Source of the DNA: Gemmatimonadota bacterium | Lineage (GTDB): Bacteria > Gemmatimonadota > Gemmatimonadetes > Gemmatimonadales > Gemmatimonadaceae | DNA length: 64,000 bases | Assembly: GCA_947463135.1 (NCBI GenBank) | Contig: CANHTA010000002.1 | Location: forward strand, 1-64,000 | Direction of reading: 5' to 3' | In this document: one piece after another, positions 27,635-36,977 of the stretch | How positions within the stretch are numbered: position 1 is the first letter of the stretch | Layout: each line of letters opens with the position of its first letter | Notes under the pieces: model-generated | Told to the model about the DNA's origin: nothing | What the model saw: only the letters and a program-made list of their open reading frames with translations | The model's database searches: none | Made by a program: the position numbers and the translations under genes

Positions 27635-28969
27635 ATGCCCAAATCAGTAAGCGTAGTCACCTATGTGAGTGCGATCGTGGCAGCGTCGGCTGCCTCGGTT
27701 TTGGGATTGTATCTGTATCAACCGGAAGTTCAGAGCGCATCTCTGGTTGGCCCACTTTTGCTTTCGCTGGTGGCGCTACTCGGATCCCTTCTCAACTACC
27801 GTGTGCGGGGGGGAGGGAGAGGTAATGTCTCCTTCATTCCCAACCTTGCCGCTCTCGTTCTGTATCCGTCGTGGGCAACGGTGGTTATTGCAGGCGCCTG
27901 TGTGGGCGTTGTCCATTTTGTAACGCCAATGCCCGCCCTAAAGCGGTTTTTCAACGTATCGCAGACGGTGTTGGCAGGGTGTGCCGCCACGCTGGTGTAT
28001 CAGGCACTCGGCGGTGTTGGACTTCTTGCCAATCCGCAATTCCCGGGGCTGCCGCTCTTTGCCAGTGTCATGCTTTGGTTGCTTGTGAACACCGTGTCCG
28101 TGGCTACCGCTATTGGGCTGGCTGAAAAGAAGAGCATTTACCGAACATGGCAAGAAGGGAACAGCGCTGGTTTGCTGTACGACTTGGCCTCCATTCCCGT
28201 GGTGTACGCCTTCGCGAGAGTGTACGTGGACTGGGGCGGGTGGGGCATTGTCTCGCTCTGCGCACTGGTCGTTGGGTTGCGACTGACCTACCAATCCAAA
28301 CACCAGCTGCAAACCACCAACAAGGAGTTGTTGGAGCTCTTTGTGCAAACGGTGGAGTTCCGCGATCCGTACACCTCCGGTCATTCGCAGCGTGTCAGCC
28401 GGTACTCGCGCATTATCGCTGACATTGTGGGCATCACCAAAGCTGCCGAAGTGGAGCGCATCGCAACGGCGGCGCTGTTGCACGATGTGGGCAAAATTCA
28501 TGAAATCTTTGCCCCGATTCTCTCCAAGCCGGGGCGCCTGACGCCGGAAGAGCGGGCGATCATGCAACTGCACCCCGTCAAGAGCGCCGAGCTGGTTGAA
28601 CGAATCTCTCATCTCCAGGATGTCATTCCGGCCGTCCGCCATCATCATGAGAATTGGGACGGCACGGGCTATCCGCATCGCCTGGCCGGAAGAGACATCC
28701 CGCTGGGGTCGCGAATTATCATGATTGCCGACACCATCGACGCCATGACCACCGATCGGCCGTACCGCAAGGCACTCGGCGAGGCGCAAGTGCGAGCGGA
28801 AATCAAAAAACTGCAGGGGATTCAGTTTGATCCCCACATCTGTGCGCTGCTGGTGGCGTCCCCCGACTTCGGCCGACTGTTCAATCAGGATGATGACGGC
28901 CGCGCCAAGACCGTAACACAGATTTTCAGTGTGATGCGCAAGCGCATGAACACACCAGCCGTCGCGTAG
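27635..28969 (+). CDS. Membrane-anchored HD-GYP domain protein (putative c-di-GMP phosphodiesterase)
   Basis: Multiple N-terminal TM segments; HDVGKIHE and HHENWDGTGYPHRLAG HD-GYP motifs. Confidence 0.9.
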   Translation: MPKSVSVVTYVSAIVAASAASVLGLYLYQPEVQSASLVGPLLLSLVALLGSLLNYRVRGGGRGNVSFIPNLAALVLYPSWATVVIAGACVGVVHFVTPMPALKRFFNVSQTVLAGCAATLVYQALGGVGLLANPQFPGLPLFASVMLWLLVNTVSVATAIGLAEKKSIYRTWQEGNSAGLLYDLASIPVVYAFARVYVDWGGWGIVSLCALVVGLRLTYQSKHQLQTTNKELLELFVQTVEFRDPYTSGHSQRVSRYSRIIADIVGITKAAEVERIATAALLHDVGKIHEIFAPILSKPGRLTPEERAIMQLHPVKSAELVERISHLQDVIPAVRHHHENWDGTGYPHRLAGRDIPLGSRIIMIADTIDAMTTDRPYRKALGEAQVRAEIKKLQGIQFDPHICALLVASPDFGRLFNQDDDGRAKTVTQIFSVMRKRMNTPAVA

Positions 28970-28975
28970 GCTGCC

Positions 28976-31900
28976 CTACCCGGTACGGTCGCTTATCCAC
29001 TGTTGCAAGCAGACGTGCACTGGAGTCTTGGCGCGTCGGCGAACGGTGAGGTATTCCGTGGCCATGGTTAATGCTTCCGGCAGCCGTTGCACCCGCTCCA
29101 GCGCCGAAAAGAAGGTGAGGGCAAACACGTCGGCATGGCAATACCATGAATGCCGGTCGTAATGGGTACGCGCAACCGCGAGCAGCGCTTCGCTGGGCAC
29201 CCAATCTGGATCAAGAAGGCTGGTGCCCAGTTCGAGAAACGCCAGATGAGCGAGTGACTGAAGCGCAAAGCTTACAATACGTCGCGACTGGATAAGCAAC
29301 TCAATGGCTCGATCCGCGTTGCGCTCAAGGATGGCATCCTGACAACGGTGTGAAATGTTGACGTTGGAGGCGACTTCATTGTCCGCACTTTCGCACAGCG
29401 TTTCCAGGCAGGTTGTCCATCTATCGGCCGCCTGGTTATCCCCCAGCGCACGGTAGACAATTGCCAGTTGCCACGCAGCGTCCTCGGCCAGGCGTGGCGC
29501 GTCCATTTCGGTAGCCATGCGAAAGCATGCAGTGAAGCCCGTCATGGCACGCTCAAGCGGTCCGCTCATGCGGAGAGCACAGCATGCATTGAACATCTGC
29601 CTGTACGCAGCGGTAGAGTTTTCATTGGCAAGCGCGTCGGCCAGCAGGCTTTCGGCCAATTCCCGGGCCACGTCAAGTGACCCGAAAATTGTGTTGTACA
29701 TCATGGTGGCTAACCTGAGCTTGTCGTTGGCAATCGGCACGCTATCCGGTGCGGTAACCGACTCCAGCAGGGCGGTGGCTAAGGCGCTGTCGCAACTGTC
29801 GGTCGCTAGGGTTAAGCCGATTTCTACGGCTTGCACCCGGGTGGCGCTCGGCAGATGCACGGCCTTTGCAATGTGTTGCGTAATGCGGGCGAGTTCGGGG
29901 AAGTCCACGTTGCGGTCAACGCGCAGGGAAGCTCTTACAATGGCGAGCGTGTGCTCGGCGTCCTGCACCGAGATGGTGCGGAAGTCTGCGAGCGACCTGA
30001 GTCCGCTGGTCTCAAGCGTGAGAAAACGCGCGTGTTCGCCGGAGTTGTACTCCAATCGTGCCCGTAGCCGTTGCAGTCCAGCCGAGAGGGGCGCGGTTGC
30101 GGGCGCTGGCGTTACGGTGGGGGAGTCGGTAACCCGGTCTAAGGCTCTCAATAGTTCACGAGGGCGTCCGTACGCCACCAACGCCTCCTCATGCTTCAGA
30201 AAAAAGCGAAGCACGGTATCCCGCCGGCCGCTCTGTTCCAAATGGTGCAGCGCTTCCAGCAGGAACCGGTTATCGCCGGCATCGGCATGTTCACGCTCAA
30301 ACAGCTCGGCAATGGCCGAGCGGAGCGTTGCGCACACCAGCGTGGAGATCTGCCCCATGGCGGCGCGCCCAATGAGCTCGTGCGAGATCACAAGGGTGGC
30401 GTCGCTGCTGTCGAGATATCCCGAATTCTCCAGCTGCTCAAGCGCGTTCATGAGGTCACTCGTTGGCAGGCGGAGCGCCTCAACCACGCGATCCAGTGAC
30501 GCAAACGGGCCAAGCAGTGAGATGGTTTGAAGCACCCGAAGCGCCGTGGGTGGCAACTGCCCTAACCGGTGGTCCAGCAGCGATTGCAGCGTTGGGGGCA
30601 CGCTGCTCCGGTCCCCGGTGGAGAGCCAGTGACTCACCAGGACCTGCAAATACAGTGGGTTCCCTTCGCTCGCGCTAATGAGCCACTGCTCGGCATCTGG
30701 CGAAACCGGCGTGGTCCCCGTCGTGCTCAGCTTGCGAACCAGCAATGCGGATTCATCCCGGGTTAAGGGGTGCAGGCGCACCTCCACACGTGCTGCCGCA
30801 TCCATGGATCGCGAGGGGAGCTTCCGCGCGGTGGGACGGGACGTAATCAGCAGGAACGCCCGGAGCAGGGCCATACGTTCGGCCACGTCTCTGAGCACCT
30901 CCCACGACTCGTCGTCCATCCAATGCGCATCTTCGACCACCAGAAACAGCGCCTTCTCCTCCGCGATGGCCCCAATCAGATCAACCACCGCATGTTTCAC
31001 GGAGCGTCCGCGAAGTACCGCTTGATCCATCCCCTCGAGTTGGCGGTTGGGCGCTGCCGCTTGCCCAGTACCGGGCGATGCATCCTCGGTGGTGGACATC
31101 CCGAGCATTCGTCGGAGCAGGCGCAGGCTGTCGGGCGAGCAACCCAAGGCCCCCGGGAGGGTGAGCAGTTCGGTAAGTAGCTCGAGCATCGCCGACATGG
31201 GGCGAGTACCCTCGCTCTCGCGGCATTGCAGCCGCACCTCACGCATGCCCTCAATCTGGCACACCGTTGACAGTTCGCCGATCAGGCGGGTTTTGCCGAT
31301 TCCCGCTGGTCCCACCAGCAGAACGGCACTGCCGTCCTGCCACCGGGCCCGTTGGAGCAGCATCGTAAGCTGCGCCAATTCGCTGGTCCGGCCAATGAAC
31401 GGCTGACTGGTGGCCCCCGCCGATCTGAGCTTGTGGGTGGGCAGCTCAGTAAACCGGCGCCGTAGCTGTGTGACAGGCAGCCGAATATCACGCCCCGTGG
31501 GTCCGATTTCCGCAATAAACCGGTCAATGATCGCCAGCGCTTCCACCTTCGAGCCCTCCACCATGGCGCATTCGGCCAGGGTGAGCGTGGCGTCCTCGTT
31601 GAGTGGGTCGAGCTGCAGGAGCCAGCGTGCCATCACACTCGCCCCGGTCCAATCGGCGCGGTCCCGACGCAGGCGGAGCTGATCTACGAGAACCCGCCGC
31701 ACCTCGGCCTGTGTTGTGGCGCGTTGCCGCTCCAGCCATTCCTGGTACTCTGGCACCGGGGGGACAAATCCGGGGAGGAACGGGCCGATGGGCTGCTGGC
31801 CCAGGATGACATCGCGTTCAAAGCTTGCGGGCGTGGGGGCCAGCGAAAAGGTGCGCACCACCTGATCGGGGTCCAGGCGCACGGTATCGCCAACGAGCGA

Positions 31901-32215
31901 TACCCGTACCCCCCATGTCCGGGCTTTATGAAGTGTTTGCCGCAGGTTGCCGCGTTGGCGCGCTTGCGGTTGCCCCGGCCAGAGGAGCGACAGCAGCTCG
32001 TCACGGTGGCACTGAAAGGCCGCGCTGTACGCCACCCGCACGAGGAGGGGAAAGATGACGCCGTTTGGGGTGACGGTCCGCCCGTCTTCGAGCACCAGGC
32101 GCGCGGCGCCTAAGGTTTGGAAGATGAGGGACGGTCCAACCGGCGCGGTCGCGGGGCGCTCATCCAGCCCGGCGGCGGGGAGAGGAAGACTCGGGGGCAG
32201 CGGCGTACGCGCCAT
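28976..32215 (-). CDS. SARP/BTAD-type transcriptional activator with AAA16 ATPase and TPR-like repeats
   Basis: N-terminal winged-helix/BTAD (LLSLLWPGQPQARQRGNLRQTLHKAR), Walker A LLVGPAGIGKTRLIGEL, Walker B LFLVVEDAHWMDD, long alpha-helical C-terminus. Confidence 0.85.
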   Translation of the reverse strand: MARTPLPPSLPLPAAGLDERPATAPVGPSLIFQTLGAARLVLEDGRTVTPNGVIFPLLVRVAYSAAFQCHRDELLSLLWPGQPQARQRGNLRQTLHKARTWGVRVSLVGDTVRLDPDQVVRTFSLAPTPASFERDVILGQQPIGPFLPGFVPPVPEYQEWLERQRATTQAEVRRVLVDQLRLRRDRADWTGASVMARWLLQLDPLNEDATLTLAECAMVEGSKVEALAIIDRFIAEIGPTGRDIRLPVTQLRRRFTELPTHKLRSAGATSQPFIGRTSELAQLTMLLQRARWQDGSAVLLVGPAGIGKTRLIGELSTVCQIEGMREVRLQCRESEGTRPMSAMLELLTELLTLPGALGCSPDSLRLLRRMLGMSTTEDASPGTGQAAAPNRQLEGMDQAVLRGRSVKHAVVDLIGAIAEEKALFLVVEDAHWMDDESWEVLRDVAERMALLRAFLLITSRPTARKLPSRSMDAAARVEVRLHPLTRDESALLVRKLSTTGTTPVSPDAEQWLISASEGNPLYLQVLVSHWLSTGDRSSVPPTLQSLLDHRLGQLPPTALRVLQTISLLGPFASLDRVVEALRLPTSDLMNALEQLENSGYLDSSDATLVISHELIGRAAMGQISTLVCATLRSAIAELFEREHADAGDNRFLLEALHHLEQSGRRDTVLRFFLKHEEALVAYGRPRELLRALDRVTDSPTVTPAPATAPLSAGLQRLRARLEYNSGEHARFLTLETSGLRSLADFRTISVQDAEHTLAIVRASLRVDRNVDFPELARITQHIAKAVHLPSATRVQAVEIGLTLATDSCDSALATALLESVTAPDSVPIANDKLRLATMMYNTIFGSLDVARELAESLLADALANENSTAAYRQMFNACCALRMSGPLERAMTGFTACFRMATEMDAPRLAEDAAWQLAIVYRALGDNQAADRWTTCLETLCESADNEVASNVNISHRCQDAILERNADRAIELLIQSRRIVSFALQSLAHLAFLELGTSLLDPDWVPSEALLAVARTHYDRHSWYCHADVFALTFFSALERVQRLPEALTMATEYLTVRRRAKTPVHVCLQQWISDRTG

Positions 32216-32288
32216 GCACAGTTCCAGCGGCGGGGAAAAAGGCGGGTCGGGGTCCCGACCGGCATCACCCCGGAAAGATGCAAATGGA

Positions 32289-32332
32289 CGTCAGCGCAGC
32301 GTCAGCGCTACCTCAGGGAGGAGCGCTGACGC
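32289..32332. promoter_or_regulatory. Candidate operator: 11-bp-period direct repeats overlapping an 11-bp perfect inverted repeat, upstream of the SARP gene
   Basis: cgtcagcgcag/cgtcagcgcta in tandem; gcgtcagcgct ... agcgctgacgc inverted repeat with 12-nt spacer. Confidence 0.45.
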
Positions 32333-32349
32333 CCACCAACACCGACCAA

Positions 32350-33333
32350 TTAGGGGAATTCGATGAGCGACTCGGTGGCGACTCCGTCGGCTTCCGCCTG
32401 GAAATTCACCACGAGGCGGTGCCGCAACACGGCCTTGGCCACGCTGCGTACGTCGTCGAGATCGGGCATGGCACGCCCGTCCATGGCGGCCCGCGCCTTG
32501 GCCCCCAGCACGAGGTACTGCGAGGCACGGGGGCCCGCGCCCCAGCTTACATACTTCTTCACGCGTGCGCTGGCGTTGGGGTCGTCGGGGCGCGTGCTGC
32601 GGGCGAGTTTCACGGCGTACTGCACCAGACTCGGGGGCGCCGGCAGGCGACGCACGAGCCGCTGCAGGCGCAGCAACTCCTCACCGCCCACCACGGGGCG
32701 CACCGCGTCCTGCACGGCCCCTGTGGTGGACATCACGATCTGCTCTTCTTCTTCGCGGGTTGGATAGCCCACGGTCAGCTCAAACATGAACCGATCGAGC
32801 TGCGCTTCCGGCAAGGGATACGTACCCTCTTGCTCAATGGGGTTTTGCGTGGCAAGCACGAAAAACGGCTTGGGCAATTCGTACGTCTTCCCCGCCACGG
32901 TCACCGTGCGCTCCTGCATGGCTTGCAGTAACGCGGCCTGCGTTTTCGGGGGGGCTCGATTGATTTCGTCGGCCAGGACCATGTTGGCGAAAACGGGCCC
33001 TTCCGCAAAGCGGAACGCCCGCTTGCCGGTGCCGGGCTCCTCCTCCATCAGCTCCGTGCCCGTGATGTCACTCGGCATGAGGTCGGGCGTGAACTGCACG
33101 CGCGAAAACGACAGGTCGAGCGCCTGCGCGACGGTTTGGACCAGGAGGGTTTTGGCCAACCCGGGCACCCCCACGAGGACGATGTGGCCACCGGCCAGCA
33201 GCGCCGTCACGAGATCGTCAACCACCTGCGTCTGGCCGACAATGCGTTTTCCAATTTGCGCCGCGAGCTCGCGTCGCGCATCAGCGAGACGATCAAGGAG
33301 CGCGAGGTCGTTCTCGACGGGTGGAGTGGTCAC
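32350..33333 (-). CDS. MoxR-family AAA+ ATPase
   Basis: VGQTQVVDDLVTALLAGGHIVLVGVPGLAKTLLVQTVA, FTPDLMPSDITG, LADEINRAPPKTQAALLQAMQE; likely GTG start at 33333, upstream ORF extension looks non-coding. Confidence 0.92.
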   Translation of the reverse strand: MTTPPVENDLALLDRLADARRELAAQIGKRIVGQTQVVDDLVTALLAGGHIVLVGVPGLAKTLLVQTVAQALDLSFSRVQFTPDLMPSDITGTELMEEEPGTGKRAFRFAEGPVFANMVLADEINRAPPKTQAALLQAMQERTVTVAGKTYELPKPFFVLATQNPIEQEGTYPLPEAQLDRFMFELTVGYPTREEEEQIVMSTTGAVQDAVRPVVGGEELLRLQRLVRRLPAPPSLVQYAVKLARSTRPDDPNASARVKKYVSWGAGPRASQYLVLGAKARAAMDGRAMPDLDDVRSVAKAVLRHRLVVNFQAEADGVATESLIEFP

Positions 33334-33500
33334 GAGATCGGAGTGAGGTGCGAAACAGACGAGCCAGACAAGACTACGGACGCCCATAGGCGTCCGTTGG
33401 CGATCGGCAAAATGTAACGCGCGGGGCGCCCTACGCGAGGAGGACCCGCCGAATGGTCTGTGCGGGCTGGAAGGCAGGCGTGCGGGAAGCGGGCGTGCGA

Positions 33501-33950
33501 CTACCGGAGGGCGAAGTCGACGCGCTGTTGTACGGGGTAGTTTTCGCTGCGCAACGAGGCCACCAACGTATAGTGACCGGGCGCGGGGGGTGCCCAGCGC
33601 TCGTCGTACACGACGGCATCCTGGACGTCGAGCACCTGGTTCCGCATGGCTTGCGTGAACATCCGTCCGGTGCTCCACCGCCACACCTCGCGCCCCGCCT
33701 CGTTGAGCACCACGAAGTCGTGGGTGCGGCCGTCGGGGAAGTTGAGCTCCACCCGCTTGCGGGAGTTGTTGGCCACTTCAATGGCAAACCGGACCACGCC
33801 GCGCGCGGTGTCAACCATGACATGCGACGTGACCCCTTTCCCTGCAGCCCCCGTGGGGCGCACCAGTGCGACCGGGTTTGGTGTGCGCGGACCACACGCA
33901 AACACGAGCCCGGCGGCAATCAGCAGCGGAATAATGATGCGAGACGGCAT
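33501..33950 (-). CDS. Lipoprotein with BsuPI-like (intracellular proteinase inhibitor) domain
   Basis: MPSRIIIPLLIAAGLVFACG signal/lipobox; ANNSRKRVELNFPDGRTHDFVVLNEAGREVWRWS typical of BsuPI domain. Confidence 0.75.
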   Translation of the reverse strand: MPSRIIIPLLIAAGLVFACGPRTPNPVALVRPTGAAGKGVTSHVMVDTARGVVRFAIEVANNSRKRVELNFPDGRTHDFVVLNEAGREVWRWSTGRMFTQAMRNQVLDVQDAVVYDERWAPPAPGHYTLVASLRSENYPVQQRVDFALR

Positions 33951-34233
33951 CAGGGGGTGGACGGGTGGAGTGTGACACTGGCGACGTGCGCCATCGTGCG
34001 ATGCGACATGCACTTGGCCAACGCACTATCACATAACGCGTTGATGGCCACGTTATCAACGAGGTCGGCAGCTGTCAAGCATGAATTTCGGGCTAAGTGC
34101 CGATGTGGCTTCACATTCACGCATTTGTGACGTGGGCCGCCGGTTGCCTGCTCTCGCGTACCGGTTTTTGTTCGGGTTCGGTCATTTTGATAGCTTGCGA
34201 AAAATTTCACAAGCGTCTACTTTCCCCGTTCTG

Positions 34234-34512
34234 ATGGCTGACAAACCGCGGGTCCCCTCACCCGGCGCTGAACCGCCTGCCGAGCGGTCCCCGTGGGCGC
34301 TCGTCGGCCTTGGGGTGCAGTTTTGCGCCGCCCTGCTCGTGGGGGTGTCGGCGGGAAACTGGCTCGATCGGCAACTGGGGTCGGCGCCGGTGTTTCTGTT
34401 GGTCGGGCTGTTTGGATTCGGTGGAGGCACGTTTGTCGTGAGTTACCGGCGTCTTATGAGGCCGGCGGCGCCGCGATCTACCGAGGATACCGACTCGTTG
34501 CCAAAACGATGA
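34234..34512 (+). CDS. AtpZ/AtpI-type small F-ATPase-associated membrane protein
   Basis: Two TM segments with GVSAGNWLDRQLGSAPVFLLVGLFGFGGG; first gene of the atp operon. Confidence 0.75.
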   Translation: MADKPRVPSPGAEPPAERSPWALVGLGVQFCAALLVGVSAGNWLDRQLGSAPVFLLVGLFGFGGGTFVVSYRRLMRPAAPRSTEDTDSLPKR

Positions 34513-34895
34513 CCTCTGATCGGGTAGCGCCCAGTCGCATGCTCCGTGCGCTGTTCGGCTTCACCGCCGCGCAGGTCACGCTCGTGGTGGCCGCGGCGCT
34601 CATTATGCAGCGGTTGGTATGGACCGATCCCGCATCGGCTGGGGCGGTGCGAGCCAGTGCGTGGCTCGCGGTGGTGGTGCAACTGTTCACCTTTGCGATC
34701 GCGATGCTGGTGGCGCGTACGCAGGTGATTGCGGGGTGGGGACTGGGCGTCCTGTTGCGCTTTGCGACGGTGGCGTTCTGGGGGTTCGTTGGGGCCGAGG
34801 CGTTGGGGCTACCGTCAACGCCGGCACTGATGTCGCTTGTGGTTTTTTTCTTCGTCTCGACGCTGGTCGAGCCGATTTTCCTGAACGCCAACTAA
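34509..34895 (+). CDS. AtpI-like membrane protein
   Basis: Four predicted TM segments, between atpZ-like gene and atpB; ATG overlaps preceding stop. Confidence 0.6.
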   Translation: MTSDRVAPSRMLRALFGFTAAQVTLVVAAALIMQRLVWTDPASAGAVRASAWLAVVVQLFTFAIAMLVARTQVIAGWGLGVLLRFATVAFWGFVGAEALGLPSTPALMSLVVFFFVSTLVEPIFLNAN

Positions 34896-34907
34896 GGCCT
34901 GAATCGG

Positions 34908-35861
34908 ATGCAGTTCATGCTCCGCTCGTTATCATGCGCGGTTCTCCTCGCGCTGACGCCGGTGTTGCTGGCGCCGACCGCGTTGTCGGCGCAGGAACAC
35001 GCTGACGCCGCGCCTGCGGCGGGGCCGGTGGATTTCATCACCCCCCATATCACTGACGGCAGCCACCTCGAAATTCCGTGGCCCAACAGTCACCTCGCCA
35101 AGGAAATCCCGCTGCCGCAATGGGCCCCGGTGCACATCGGCGGCATGGAAATCGACTTCTCGCCCACCAAGCATGTGGTCTTCATGCTCATGGCGGCGGT
35201 ACTCGTGGCCACGGTGCTCATCAGCGCGGCCGCGGCCTCGCGCACGCAGCATGAAACCGAAGGCCGCACGAAGGGCTTTGCCGGTGCCATGGAAGCCATG
35301 GCGTTGTATCTGCGCAATGAAGTGGTGTTACCGAATGTCGGTCACCACGGCGAGGCCTTTGTCCCCTTTGCGCTCACGCTCTTTTTCTTCATTCTCACCT
35401 GCAATCTGTTCGGGATGATCCCGTACGGCGCAACCGCCACGGGCAACATTGCCGTCACGGCCACGCTGGCGATCATCACGGCCATCGTCGTTGAGGTCGC
35501 CGGCATCCGCGCCAACGGCCTTGGGTATCTGAGCACCATTTTTTACTGGAACAAGGATCTGCCGCTCCCCATGCGCGTGGTCATGTTCTTTGTCATGTCC
35601 CCCGTGGAAATGGTGGGCAAGATTTCAAAGCCCTTCGCGCTCACCATCCGCTTGTTTGCCAACATGACGGCGGGGCACATCGTGTTGCTGGCGCTCATCG
35701 GGCTCATCTTCGCCTTTCAGTCGTGGGCGCTCGCTGGGGTGCCGGTGCTCATGGCCACCGCCATCAGCATGCTTGAACTGTTTGTGAGTTTCCTGCAGGC
35801 GTTCATTTTTACGCTCCTGGCGTGTGTCTTTATCGGGCAAATCCGCGAAGCGCATCATTAG
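34908..35861 (+). CDS. atpB: F0F1 ATP synthase subunit a
   Basis: C-terminal TM region SKPFALTIRLFANMTAGHIVLLALIGLIF with the conserved Arg; apparent signal peptide ending ALSAQE. Confidence 0.95.
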   Translation: MQFMLRSLSCAVLLALTPVLLAPTALSAQEHADAAPAAGPVDFITPHITDGSHLEIPWPNSHLAKEIPLPQWAPVHIGGMEIDFSPTKHVVFMLMAAVLVATVLISAAAASRTQHETEGRTKGFAGAMEAMALYLRNEVVLPNVGHHGEAFVPFALTLFFFILTCNLFGMIPYGATATGNIAVTATLAIITAIVVEVAGIRANGLGYLSTIFYWNKDLPLPMRVVMFFVMSPVEMVGKISKPFALTIRLFANMTAGHIVLLALIGLIFAFQSWALAGVPVLMATAISMLELFVSFLQAFIFTLLACVFIGQIREAHH

Positions 35862-35874
35862 GCGTAGTGAGGTT

Positions 35875-35981
35875 CTCTCGGGGCGGATCCTCCCTTCGCC
35901 CATGAGAGTCGTAGCCGATCGAGCGATCGGTGAGTTCCGTTGGGCTCAGGCCCGCTGACGGAATGCGCGGCACCGTGGTGC
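35875..35981 (+). ncRNA. Putative structured atpE leader with four consecutive hairpins
   Basis: Hairpins at 35875-35908, 35915-35930, 35935-35963 and 35970-35981 read from the sequence. Confidence 0.45.
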
Positions 35982-36028
35982 TGCTCGCGGGAGTGCCATT
36001 TTGAACGATTCTTTTTCGGAGCATTTCG

Positions 36029-36307
36029 ATGGAAATCATGGGTCTCCTCCAGGCGGCGGCACCGGTTGTTCAGGATCCGAAGGGCCTCGCGATGATCGGC
36101 GCCGGCATTGCCGCTGGCGGCGCGGTGATCGGCGCCGGTATGGGCATCGGTCGCATCGGTGGTTCGGCTGTTGAAGGGATGGCGCGTCAGCCGGAAGTGG
36201 CGGGTCGTATCCAGACCGCCGCGCTCATTCTCGCCGCGCTCATCGAAGGCGCCGCGCTCTTCGGCGTCGTGATCGGCTTCCAGATTCAGGGCAAGATCAC
36301 GTTCTAA
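36029..36307 (+). CDS. atpE: F0F1 ATP synthase subunit c
   Basis: GAGIAAGGAVIGAGMGIGRIGGSAVEGMARQPE...ALILAALIEGAALFGVVIGF. Confidence 0.96.
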   Translation: MEIMGLLQAAAPVVQDPKGLAMIGAGIAAGGAVIGAGMGIGRIGGSAVEGMARQPEVAGRIQTAALILAALIEGAALFGVVIGFQIQGKITF

Positions 36308-36374
36308 TCCGTGATCGCGGTGAGGCGTCCATCCGGACGCCTCACCGCATTCTCTTCTTCTCGTGGACTCCTCC

Positions 36375-36977
36375 ATGCTCGCTCTTTCTGCTCGCCGTCT
36401 CGGCGTGCTCGCCCTCGCTCTCGCTACTTCCACGTCTCCGGCGTTTGCGTCGGAGTCTGCCGCCGGTGGTCCGCCCAATCTGCTCGACCCGAATGTCGGC
36501 GTCATGGCGTGGACGCTGGTCATCTTCGTGCTGTTGCTCGTGGTCCTCTCGAAGTTCGCCTTCAAGCCGCTCTTCGCTGCCGTTCAGGCGCGGGAGAAGG
36601 CGCTGGAAGACGCGATCGAAGGGGCCAAGCGTGACCGGGCGGCGGCCGAGTCCGCGCTCGCCGAGCAAAAGGCTCAGCTGGAAGCCGCCCGCACGCAGGC
36701 GCAGCAGATTATCGCTGACAGCCGCGCCACGGCGGAGAAAATGCGCACCGATCTGCTCGCGCAGACCAAGGCGCAGCAGGAGGAGATGATCGATCAGGCA
36801 CGTCGTGCCATCGAGGGGGAAAAGAGTGCGGCCATTGCGGCACTGCGCTCCGAAGCGGTCGATCTGGCTATTGCCGGCGCCTCGCGCGTGATCGAGCAGA
36901 ATCTCGATTCGGCTGGAAACCGGCAAATCGTTGACCGCTTCCTGGCGTCGCTTGATAGCAGCAAGGGGACGCGCTGA
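36375..36977 (+). CDS. atpF: F0F1 ATP synthase subunit b
   Basis: NLLDPNVGVMAWTLVIFVLLLVVLSKFAFKPLF then long coiled coil; apparent N-terminal signal peptide. Confidence 0.93.
   Translation: MLALSARRLGVLALALATSTSPAFASESAAGGPPNLLDPNVGVMAWTLVIFVLLLVVLSKFAFKPLFAAVQAREKALEDAIEGAKRDRAAAESALAEQKAQLEAARTQAQQIIADSRATAEKMRTDLLAQTKAQQEEMIDQARRAIEGEKSAAIAALRSEAVDLAIAGASRVIEQNLDSAGNRQIVDRFLASLDSSKGTR

Noticed and set aside
32350-33684. Full-length 444-aa MoxR ORF from 33684
   Set aside because: The N-terminal 117 residues are Arg-rich with no homology pattern; GTG at 33333 fits the conserved MoxR start.
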